From NCBI GenBank assembly GCA_934591725.1, contig CAKTPR010000018.1, positions 1 to 28,701 of the forward strand: 28,701 bases of DNA, in the 5' to 3' direction. The DNA is from an uncultured Oscillospiraceae bacterium (GTDB taxonomy: Bacteria > Bacillota > Clostridia > Oscillospirales > Oscillospiraceae). Shown here piece after piece: positions 7,423-14,080 of the stretch. The notes beneath the pieces are model-generated. The model was given only the letters and a program-made list of their open reading frames with translations. It ran no database searches and had not been told where the DNA came from. Numbering within the stretch: the stretch's first letter is position 1; every line of letters starts with the position of its first letter. Made by a program: the position numbers and the translations under genes.

Positions 7423-7935
7423 ATGAGACACGATAAACTCACCCGACTTATTCTTGCCGCACTCTTTGCCGCGCTGACCTGCGCCGCAACGATGCTTATC
7501 CATATCCCCATGCCCGCAACGAACGGGTATATAAACCTCGGCGACTGCGTCGTCCTGCTGAGCGCCTTCTTCCTTGGGCCGGTCTACGGCATGGCTGCCG
7601 GCGGCATCGGCTCGATGCTCGCAGACCTGCTGCTCGGCTATGCGTTCTACGCGCCCGGCACGCTCATCATAAAGGGACTCACGGCGCTCACCGCCGCACT
7701 CATCCTCAGGGCGCTGCACGGCAAGACCGGCGCAATGCTCGTCTCCGCTCTTGCTGGCGAGGTTGTCATGGTGCTCGGTTACTTTGCGTATGAAAGCCTT
7801 ATCCTCGGCTACGGCATGGCTGCTGCGGCAAGCATCCCCGGCAACGCCATCCAGGGTGCGGCGGGTATAATCGTCGGCATCGCGGCATACAAGGCGCTCT
7901 ACGCCATCCCCTATGTGCGCCGCCTGTCCGTCTGA
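7423..7935 (+). CDS. ECF transporter S component (vitamin/cofactor-binding membrane subunit)
   Basis: The 170-residue protein is almost entirely hydrophobic, with about six helices. It carries the S-component pattern: an N-terminal LILAALFAALTCAATM helix (alanine-rich, used for docking on the T component), then GYINLGDCVVLLSAFFLGPVYGMAAGGIGSMLADLL and a KG-containing helix. Such proteins bind one micronutrient (for example thiamin, its pyrimidine, pantothenate or pyridoxine) and share a common energising module EcfAA'T, which is not in this window. The substrate is not recognisable. The gene is separated by 13 bases from a UPF0340 gene whose ribosome binding site lies right behind its stop codon. 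The pair is transcribed from the promoter at 7363-7391 and ends at the terminator at 8501-8539. Confidence 0.88.
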   Translation: MRHDKLTRLILAALFAALTCAATMLIHIPMPATNGYINLGDCVVLLSAFFLGPVYGMAAGGIGSMLADLLLGYAFYAPGTLIIKGLTALTAALILRALHGKTGAMLVSALAGEVVMVLGYFAYESLILGYGMAAAASIPGNAIQGAAGIIVGIAAYKALYAIPYVRRLSV

Positions 7936-7948
7936 AAGGAGAGCAAAA

Positions 7949-8500
7949 ATGTACGTGGAAATCACCGCTCAGGCAAAACAGGCTGTCACGGAGCTGCTCG
8001 ATGTCGCGGGGCTCAAGGCCGGTGATCTGTTTGTCGTCGGCTGTTCGTCGAGCGAGATCGTCGGTGCGCGCATCGGCAAGGGTTCGAGCATGGAGGCCGC
8101 GCAGGCCGTGTTCGACGGGATATATCCGGTGCTCCATGAGCGCGGCATATACCTTGCCGCCCAGTGCTGCGAGCACCTCAACCGCGCGCTCATCCTTGAG
8201 ACCGAGGCCGCCGAGAAGTTCGGCTATGACATTGTGAACGTCCGCCCCTGGGCGCACGCCGGAGGATCCTTCGCGACGACCGTGTGGGAGCATCTGGAGC
8301 AGCCCGCCGCGGTCGAGCATATCAAGGCCAAGGCCGGTATGGACATCGGCGCGACGCTTATCGGGATGCACCTGAAGGACGTCGCCGTGCCGGTTCGGCT
8401 GAGTCTTAACAGGATCGGCGAGGCCGTGCTCATCTGCGCGCGCACAAGGCCGCGTTTCATCGGCGGCGAACGCGCGAGATATCAGGAAGAGCTGAAGTAA
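7949..8500 (+). CDS. UPF0340 / TIGR01440 family protein (YwlG-like), function unknown
   Basis: The 183-residue soluble protein matches the YwlG/DUF436 family over its full length. Visible conserved segments are FVVGCSSSEIVGARIGKGSS near the N-terminus, LAAQCCEHLNRALILE in the middle and VRPWAHAGGSFAT, followed by IGATLIGMHLKDVAVPVR. The conserved CSSSE, QCCEHLNRAL and HAGG segments suggest a ligand- or metal-binding pocket, but no activity is established to my knowledge. The ATG at 7949 follows AAAGGAGAG at 7935-7943, so an upstream GTG inside the previous gene was not used. Pairing with an ECF S component suggests a link to uptake or first processing of a micronutrient; this is inference from position only. 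Confidence 0.9.
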   Translation: MYVEITAQAKQAVTELLDVAGLKAGDLFVVGCSSSEIVGARIGKGSSMEAAQAVFDGIYPVLHERGIYLAAQCCEHLNRALILETEAAEKFGYDIVNVRPWAHAGGSFATTVWEHLEQPAAVEHIKAKAGMDIGATLIGMHLKDVAVPVRLSLNRIGEAVLICARTRPRFIGGERARYQEELK

Positions 8501-8539
8501 AAAATAATTCCGCATCACGCGATGCGGAATTATTTTTTT
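8501..8539. terminator. Bidirectional terminator between the UPF0340 and helicase genes
   Basis: A perfect 16-bp stem pairs AAAATAATTCCGCATC (8501-8516) with GATGCGGAATTATTTT (8521-8536) around a four-base loop. The A-rich left and T-rich right flanks serve both directions. The last codons and TAA stop of the minus-strand helicase lie inside the right arm. Confidence 0.92.
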
Positions 8540-10608
8540 ACCAATTTCAAAAGGCCGTTACCTATACAGAGCGGCAGCATCAGCTTCTTTGTCTCTCCGC
8601 TGCGGAAAATGACCGTAGCAAGCTCGCCCTTTACCTCGGTGATCGTCCCCTGTCCGAAGACGCTGTGCTCCACCTGCGTGCCGGGGAAATAGTCCTTCGC
8701 CGTCCACACGGCTTTCTGCGATGCTGCCGGGCGCGTAATGCCGCCGAGGCTCCGCTTCGGCTTTTCAAAGAACTGCTCGATAAAGGTACACGTCCCCTGC
8801 CGCGGATAGGTCATGAGTATAAGCTCGTTTTTCGCGCGGGTCGCGGCGACGTAGAACAGCCGCCGCTCCTCTTCAAGAGTCTTGCGCTGCTCATCATCAA
8901 GCCGGCCGCTGCACGGCACGGACGGCAGTATACCGTCGAGCGCGTCGATTATAATGACGCGGTCATATTCGAGTCCCTTGCTGCTGTGTATCGTGCTGAG
9001 GATGAGCTTGCTGTCCGTCGGCCGGTTTTCCGAGGAAATGCTCTCCAGCTCCCGCAGCCTCTGCAGGAAGCTCTCCGCGTTTTTCTCGCGTGCGGCGAGG
9101 ATGGAGAGCAGGTACATCCGCTCCTTATCCCCGCTGTCCTTGAGGACGTAGCCGCCGTAGCCCATCTTATAGCGTATCCTGTCGAGCGCATCACGGGCAG
9201 AGTCGGTCTTGAGCGCGGCAAAATTATCGTGCAGCTCCGCAAGGCGTTCCCTGAGCCAGTCCGGCTGCTCCCTTGCGGCGCTCTCCAGCGCCGCAATGAG
9301 CGAATCCGCCTTGCCCGCGCCGTACAGGCTCACCGCAAGCTCCGCCGTCTCGCGCCGCACAGGCAGGCTGAACTTGCTGTACACACGCATGAAGGCTTCG
9401 GCGTTCCCCGGTTCAAGCGCGAGCGTCAGGATGTCCCGGACGCCGTTTACAGTGCGGTTTGTAAAGAAGGAGTTCTCCCCTCTGCGGCACCTGAACGGTA
9501 CGCCGCGCCGGTCGAGCCAGTCGATGAGCGCAACGGCGCTGTCGTTGTTCCGGTAGAGCACCGCCGTCTCGCGCTGCGGGTCGTTCTCCATCATCGCGCA
9601 TATGTATGAATACTGCGCGGCGCGCTCACTGAGGGCGACCGTGCGCACCGGCGTGCCATGGCCGCGCACGGCTCGGATATGCTTTTCGTGCCGCGCGGCG
9701 TTTCGTGCAATGAAACGGTCGGCGGGCTCGGTGATCTCCGGTGTGGAGCGGTAATTGCTCTCAAGCAGCAGCACCCGCGCGCCGCCGTAGTCGCCCTCGA
9801 AGCTCATAAGCGCGTCAGGGTACGCGGCGCGGAAGCCGTAAATGCTCTGATCCTCGTCGCCGACCATGAATATGCTCCCGCTCTCACCGGTGAGCAGGCG
9901 GATGATCTCATGCTGTATCTTCGAGGTGTCCTGCGCCTCGTCGACACAGATATACTTATACTGCTCCCGCAGCGCGCCGAGGATGTCCGGGTACCTCAGC
10001 AGTATCTGCCGCGCGAAAACGAGCTGGTCGTCGTAGTCCATAAGCCCGCGGCGTCTGAGCGTCTCTCTGTACGCATCGTATACCGGCGCGACGGCGATGC
10101 CGCCCGCGTCCAGCTCGTCTATCTCCCCGCGCGGCAGGCACATATTCTTGATATACGTTATCGCCTTTTGCAGTTCCTTTATGTCTCCGCCCTCTGGGTA
10201 CTCTCCGCGCACCGTGCGGAAAACCTCGGCAAGTATCGCGCCGTTGTCGGACACAAGATCAAAGCGCTGCGCGCCGGTCTGACGCGCGTATCTTCTGATT
10301 ATAGAATCGCACACGCCGTTTATCGTGCGAAACTCAAGCCGCCCGGCGTACTCTTCGCCGAACACAGCGGAGAAGCGGGCTCGCATTTCAGCGCTCGCGG
10401 CGACGGTGTAGGTCATGGTCAGGATGCTCTCCGGCATAACGCCCATGCAGTAGATGAGGTACGCTACGCGGGTGATAAGCGTCGTCGTCTTGCCGCTGCC
10501 GGGAACGGCAAGCAGCAGCACTGCCCTGTCGGTACACTGCACCGCCTGCGCCTGCTGCTCATCGAGCCTGATATTGAATTTATAACAGAACTCTGCGCAG
10601 CTCAACAC
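8530..10608 (-). CDS. UvrD/Rep/PcrA-like superfamily 1 DNA helicase
   Basis: The 692-residue ATP-dependent helicase shows Walker A AVPGSGKTT (34-42), a motif Ia region TMTYTVAASAEMRAR, Walker B CVDEAQDTS (about 221-229), motif III QSIYGFRAA (254-262) and motif IV-like LESNYRSTPEI. Near the C-terminus are STIHSSKGLEYD and EEERRLFYVAATRAKNEL (motifs V and VI). The last 50 residues (HSVFGQGTITEV...) form the small Tudor-like tail of PcrA/UvrD proteins. It unwinds DNA 3'-5' in repair or restart of replication. It is shorter than full PcrA and somewhat divergent, so a second paralogue may be the true PcrA. The start is a GTG at 10608 behind GGCGGTGA; the sequence TGATACAAT just after the preceding gene is a possible extended -10. 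A hairpin (10637-10664) separates it from the 71-residue gene. Confidence 0.9.
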   Translation of the reverse strand: MLSCAEFCYKFNIRLDEQQAQAVQCTDRAVLLLAVPGSGKTTTLITRVAYLIYCMGVMPESILTMTYTVAASAEMRARFSAVFGEEYAGRLEFRTINGVCDSIIRRYARQTGAQRFDLVSDNGAILAEVFRTVRGEYPEGGDIKELQKAITYIKNMCLPRGEIDELDAGGIAVAPVYDAYRETLRRRGLMDYDDQLVFARQILLRYPDILGALREQYKYICVDEAQDTSKIQHEIIRLLTGESGSIFMVGDEDQSIYGFRAAYPDALMSFEGDYGGARVLLLESNYRSTPEITEPADRFIARNAARHEKHIRAVRGHGTPVRTVALSERAAQYSYICAMMENDPQRETAVLYRNNDSAVALIDWLDRRGVPFRCRRGENSFFTNRTVNGVRDILTLALEPGNAEAFMRVYSKFSLPVRRETAELAVSLYGAGKADSLIAALESAAREQPDWLRERLAELHDNFAALKTDSARDALDRIRYKMGYGGYVLKDSGDKERMYLLSILAAREKNAESFLQRLRELESISSENRPTDSKLILSTIHSSKGLEYDRVIIIDALDGILPSVPCSGRLDDEQRKTLEEERRLFYVAATRAKNELILMTYPRQGTCTFIEQFFEKPKRSLGGITRPAASQKAVWTAKDYFPGTQVEHSVFGQGTITEVKGELATVIFRSGETKKLMLPLCIGNGLLKLVKK

Positions 10609-10636
10609 TGCTGTGTCACCGCCCTTTTGTCAAACA

Positions 10637-10664
10637 CAGTGGCTGTCGTTTTCGGCAGCCACTG
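10637..10664. other. Intergenic hairpin upstream of the helicase gene
   Basis: CAGTGGCTG (10637-10645) and CAGCCACTG (10656-10664) form a perfect 9-bp stem, extended by an inner CG/CG pair. No proper T-run follows in either direction, so it may be a weak terminator, a processing site or an mRNA leader structure between the 71-residue gene and the helicase. Confidence 0.5.
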
Positions 10665-10673
10665 GTAATTGTA

Positions 10674-10889
10674 TCAGATCAGATTATTGATAAGCTCCGC
10701 GTCCGACTCCCTGAGCTTCAGCCCCGCCTTGAGCGTCTCGCCGTCCGGGTAGCTGACGGTTATCGTTATCTCCGCACCGGGCACAGCGCCCTTGACCTTG
10801 ACGGCCTTAATAAAGTCCGGGAATTTGGGGTGGTTCTGGCGGAAGCTGTGCCACGCCTGCCTGAGCGTAAGCAAAGAATTTATATCCAT
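10674..10889 (-). CDS. Small conserved hypothetical protein (71 residues)
   Basis: This short soluble protein begins MDINSLLTLRQAWHSFRQNHPKFPDF, an amphipathic helix pair, and continues with a beta-rich half (EITITVSYPDG) and a C-terminal helix. I have a general memory of similar short proteins in many Clostridia annotated only as hypothetical, but no function. The ATG at 10889 is preceded by GGAGG, and the stop codon of the upstream membrane-protein gene (10891-10893) lies just before it. Translation is therefore almost certainly coupled to that gene. It contains no Cys pairs, DNA-binding motif or membrane helix. Confidence 0.75.
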   Translation of the reverse strand: MDINSLLTLRQAWHSFRQNHPKFPDFIKAVKVKGAVPGAEITITVSYPDGETLKAGLKLRESDAELINNLI

Positions 10890-10890
10890 A

Positions 10891-12372
10891 TCACACCTCC
10901 GCCTTTTTCTTTTCTCTGCGCCGCTTTACAAGGAAGCAGACGGCAAGCGTCGCGGTGAGCGCGGCATACATATACTCGGAATAATAATACTTGAAATACG
11001 CCGCGGGCAGCAGCGCCGTGGTGATCGCCATGTGGCAGAGCTGACCGGAAGTGATGAACCAATAGCACCACTGCTTTTTTATGAGCAGGTACACCCACAG
11101 CCCGATAAGCCACGCCGTCGGGACATAGAGATTCTTGAAGATGTTAGCGGCATAGTCCAGTGTGCGCTCATACTGGAAGGCGTTTGAGATGTGCAGCCAT
11201 GCACCTATCTGCGAGCGGATATACACCAGCGGGTTATGGAGCATGAGCCTTATGACTGCGTTCTGGAAATCCACCTTGTCCTGATCGGTCGCGCCGGGGA
11301 CAAGGCCGTAGTAAATGATTATATTGTCGTTATAATTATAGTCGCCCTGCTGCTCGTTCAGCTCATGGATCGCGTCGACGGAAATGTACCTGTCGACTAT
11401 GGCGAGATCCTCGGCGTTTTTCTCCTTGTCGAGTCCGTTGCGCTCCATGCTCGTAATGAGATACTCAAAGAACGGCAGCGCCCTGTGGGCGTTCTCCTCT
11501 TTATCGAAGGCCGACGGCAGATACACGGCGAGCTGCACCAGCAGCATCGCCGCAAGCGCCGCCGCTTTTTTCTTTGCGGTAAGCGTTGGCTTATAGGTAA
11601 AGCAGAGCAGCACGGGGCCGAGCACGAAAAGGTATATCCCCTCCGAGCGCCACTGCGTCAGCACCGCAGTCACGAAGCTGAGCAGCAGGAACTTTCCCGT
11701 ACCGATGGATTTCTTTTCAAGATGGTCGCATATCAGGATGCAGGCATACAGCAGGTACAGCACCGCGTACATCGGGCAGCGGTGGATGCTGTAGCTCTGG
11801 TACAGCCCCGGCGGCAGCAGAAACGGCAGGTAGAGCAGGAAGCTCAGCCTTGACCCCGTCACGCGCATGAGCCGGTAAACGCAATAGCCCGCCGCAAGGC
11901 TCATGAGCCATATCTTGAACACGACCGTGAACGCCGGGAAAGGCACGATGTTCATTGCGACCATGGGTATGTACATCGTCCAATAATTGAAGAAGCCCTT
12001 CATCGTCTCATAATAACGCGCGGACTCAAGGATATTGAACTGATCGCCCACGGTGAACGGGTAAGCGCCGCTGATGGCCCAGAAGCCCGTCACGATAATA
12101 AACAGCGGCAGCGCGAACATGAGCGTCTGTGCCGCGGCGCTGCGCGCTTTGAAGCCCTGCACGGCGTTCGTGAAAAACAGCGCCAGAAGGTATACCGTAA
12201 TAAGCGTGAGCAGCTTTATGACGACATGCGTCACGGGTCTTGCCTCAGCCGCGCCCTCATAAAACGCGAAGCGCTCCCACCAGAAGCTGAGCAGCCAGTA
12301 TATGAGCGCAAAAGCGCCGATGATCCGGTGCTTTTTCTCCACTTTATATTCAGAAAGAAGCTTTGTTGCCAC
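10891..12372 (-). CDS. Polytopic membrane protein, GT-C-like glycosyltransferase candidate
   Basis: The protein has about 493 residues and eleven or so transmembrane helices. A large loop after the second helix region carries an acidic Asp (AYPFTVGDQFNILESARYY), and a WRSEGIY motif lies in a middle loop. A long soluble segment rich in Asp/Asn (about 300-380) separates the last helices. This resembles the GT-C fold of polyprenyl-phosphate-sugar-dependent transferases, including large Gtr-type proteins that glycosylate surface polymers outside the membrane. Such enzymes use an acidic residue in the first extracytoplasmic loop. Identity is not certain at family level. The GTG at 12372 was preferred because AGGTGGGG lies just upstream of it; a GTG at 12384 has no binding site. 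It is transcribed divergently from the glycan operon from a shared palindromic promoter region. Confidence 0.72.
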   Translation of the reverse strand: MATKLLSEYKVEKKHRIIGAFALIYWLLSFWWERFAFYEGAAEARPVTHVVIKLLTLITVYLLALFFTNAVQGFKARSAAAQTLMFALPLFIIVTGFWAISGAYPFTVGDQFNILESARYYETMKGFFNYWTMYIPMVAMNIVPFPAFTVVFKIWLMSLAAGYCVYRLMRVTGSRLSFLLYLPFLLPPGLYQSYSIHRCPMYAVLYLLYACILICDHLEKKSIGTGKFLLLSFVTAVLTQWRSEGIYLFVLGPVLLCFTYKPTLTAKKKAAALAAMLLVQLAVYLPSAFDKEENAHRALPFFEYLITSMERNGLDKEKNAEDLAIVDRYISVDAIHELNEQQGDYNYNDNIIIYYGLVPGATDQDKVDFQNAVIRLMLHNPLVYIRSQIGAWLHISNAFQYERTLDYAANIFKNLYVPTAWLIGLWVYLLIKKQWCYWFITSGQLCHMAITTALLPAAYFKYYYSEYMYAALTATLAVCFLVKRRREKKKAEV

Positions 12373-12428
12373 TTTGTTCCCCACCTATGTGTAAGTCTCG
12401 TTCTTTTTCGTTGATTTTCTGCGCAGTT

Positions 12429-12457
12429 AGTATACTCTGAAATGCCGCTTAATGCAA
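12429..12457 (-). promoter_or_regulatory. Leftward sigma-A promoter of the GT-C-like gene
   Basis: On the minus strand, TTGCAT (12457-12452) and TATACT (12434-12429) are 17 bases apart. The -35 element lies within the left arm of the palindrome at 12448-12476. Confidence 0.75.
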
Positions 12458-12476
12458 GCCTTGTGCTTGCATTAAG
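12448..12476. promoter_or_regulatory. Perfect palindrome spanning both -35 elements of divergent promoters
   Basis: CTTAATGCAAGC (12448-12459) and GCTTGCATTAAG (12465-12476) are perfect 12-base reverse complements around a five-base centre (CTTGT). Each arm contains a TTGCAT -35 element, one reading left and one reading right, and each is 17 bases from its own -10. This arrangement is that of an operator for a dimeric regulator controlling both directions. It could instead be only the mirror image of two similar -35 regions. Confidence 0.8.
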
Positions 12477-12495
12477 ACCGAAAGCATTATATAAT
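12467..12495 (+). promoter_or_regulatory. Rightward sigma-A promoter of the glycan operon
   Basis: TTGCAT (12467-12472) and perfect TATAAT (12490-12495) are 17 bases apart. The -35 lies in the right arm of the palindrome at 12448-12476. It is the first promoter upstream of the GTG at 12534. Confidence 0.82.
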
Positions 12496-12533
12496 GATAC
12501 TTGTCTCAATTTGGCGGAGAAAAGGAGAATACC

Positions 12534-13334
12534 GTGGATAAGATACTTTTGTTCATCCCTATGTATAACTGTGAAAAGCAGATAGTCAGGGTGCTCGCCC
12601 AGCTCGACAAGACCGTATGCGAATATATTTCCGCTGTCATCGTCGTCAACAACCGCAGCACCGATAACGGCGAGCAGGCTGTGACGGAATGGCTCAAGGC
12701 CAATCGCCCCGCCGTCCCGGTCACGCTCCTGCGCAATGATGAGAACTACGGTCTCGGCGGCTCCCACAAGGTCGCCTTTGACTACGCGCTCAATAACGCT
12801 TACGACTATGTTGTTGTTCTCCACGGCGACGATCAGGGCAGCATCGCAAATCTCCTGCCCTACCTCAGAAGCCGCGAATACGCTCAGTATGATTCTTTCC
12901 TCGGTGCGCGCTTTATGAAGGGTTCGAGCCTTGAGGGCTACTCCAGATTCCGCACCTTCGGAAACCGCGTGTATGATCTGCTCTTCTCCATCGGCGCGGG
13001 GCGCATGGTGTTCGACCTCGGTTCGGGGCTCAATATGTATAAGGTCAGCTCCCTGCGCAGCCGGTACTATCTCCGCTTCAAGGATAACCTGATGTTCAAC
13101 TGCTATATGCTGCTTGCCGCCGGGCCGCTCGGTCAGTCGCTGCGCTTCTTCCCGATAAGCTGGCGCGAGGACGATCAGGTCAGCAACGTGAAGATGTTCA
13201 GCCAGGCGACAAAGACCCTGCGCATGCTCATGAACTTCACCTTCAATAAGCGCGCGTTCCTCGACGGGGAATACCGCGACAAGGTCATCTCCGCCTACAC
13301 CGCGCAGCCGGTCTTTGAATGGGAGGGCAAATAA
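12534..13334 (+). CDS. Family 2 glycosyltransferase (DPM1/GtrB-like)
   Basis: The 266-residue cytoplasmic protein has a GT-A fold: KILLFIPMYNCEKQI at the start, VIVVNNRSTDNG and the metal-binding HGDDQG at about residues 98-103. The region FLGARFMKGSSLEGYSRFRTFGNR is typical of dolichyl/undecaprenyl-phosphate sugar synthases. Those enzymes move a sugar from a nucleotide to a lipid phosphate at the inner face of the membrane. Unlike GtrB it has no C-terminal membrane helices, so it may act with a membrane partner such as the GtrA-like protein four genes downstream. The start is the GTG at 12534 behind AAAGGAGAA (12521-12529); an upstream TTG lies before that site. It overlaps the next gene by one base. 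Confidence 0.88.
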   Translation: MDKILLFIPMYNCEKQIVRVLAQLDKTVCEYISAVIVVNNRSTDNGEQAVTEWLKANRPAVPVTLLRNDENYGLGGSHKVAFDYALNNAYDYVVVLHGDDQGSIANLLPYLRSREYAQYDSFLGARFMKGSSLEGYSRFRTFGNRVYDLLFSIGAGRMVFDLGSGLNMYKVSSLRSRYYLRFKDNLMFNCYMLLAAGPLGQSLRFFPISWREDDQVSNVKMFSQATKTLRMLMNFTFNKRAFLDGEYRDKVISAYTAQPVFEWEGK

Positions 13335-14080
13335 TGAAAAAGCTTCACCTCATCATGCCGATGGGCGGGCGCGGCTACCGCTTTTTCAAGGACGGGTACT
13401 CCATGCCGAAGCCGCTCATTGAGCTTAACGGCAAGCCGTTTTTCTATTGGTCGGCGCAGTCGGTCATGAAGTTTGTCGACGTTGCGGACATCAGCTTCGT
13501 CGTTCTTCAGGAGCATATAGACCAATTTGAGATAGACAGGAAAATAAAGGAATACTATCCGCAGGCAAGGATAGTCGTCATTCCCGAAGTCCTCCCCGGC
13601 GCGGTCATGACCTGCCTTGAGGGCGTCAAGGGACTGGACGACGGCGCTCCCCTGCTCTTTAACGACTGTGACCATATGTTTGTCTGCCGTGACTTTTATG
13701 ATTTCTGCGCTGCCGGGGATTTTTCAGCGCCCGACGCGGCGCTCCTGACCTTCACCTCCGACGTGCCGAAATACAGCTTCGCAAAGCTTGACGAGGCGGG
13801 CCGCGTCCTCTATACGGTAGAGAAACAGGCCGTGAGCACACACGCCATCTGCGGCGCGTATTACTTCTCCAAGCCGGAAATTTTTGTTTCGGCGGCAGAA
13901 AAGTATCTGACCTCATGCAGCTATGAGGAATTTTTCATGAGCGGCGTTTATAACGTCCTTATCGACGGCGGCGCGGACGTCAAAATTTTCGAGACAGACC
14001 TGCATATCTCCTTCGGCACTCCTGAGGAATACGCGGCCGCCGCTGCGGACAGCCGGCTCAAAGAGGTGGACGCGCCGTGA
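13334..14080 (+). CDS. Sugar-phosphate nucleotidyltransferase-like protein
   Basis: The 248-residue protein has the nucleotide-binding loop MPMGGRGYRFFKDGYSMPKPL near its N-terminus (residues 7-27), a variant of the GxGTRLxPxTxxxPKPL motif, and an NDCDHMF segment at about residue 113 expected to bind Mg2+. This fold joins a phosphorylated sugar or alcohol to a nucleotide. It is shorter than RmlA, and I cannot tell whether the product is a UDP-, GDP- or CDP-linked compound. The ATG at 13334 overlaps the previous stop by one base and is preceded by GGGAGGG. A four-base GTGA overlap links it to the next gene. Its neighbours include a kinase domain and a phosphatase, so it may act on the product of one of them. 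Confidence 0.82.
   Translation: MKKLHLIMPMGGRGYRFFKDGYSMPKPLIELNGKPFFYWSAQSVMKFVDVADISFVVLQEHIDQFEIDRKIKEYYPQARIVVIPEVLPGAVMTCLEGVKGLDDGAPLLFNDCDHMFVCRDFYDFCAAGDFSAPDAALLTFTSDVPKYSFAKLDEAGRVLYTVEKQAVSTHAICGAYYFSKPEIFVSAAEKYLTSCSYEEFFMSGVYNVLIDGGADVKIFETDLHISFGTPEEYAAAAADSRLKEVDAP

Noticed and set aside
12448..12476. Palindrome as a transcription terminator
   Set aside because: No T-run follows on either side and it lies between divergent start sites, where no transcript needs to end. The -35 elements inside it fit an operator better.
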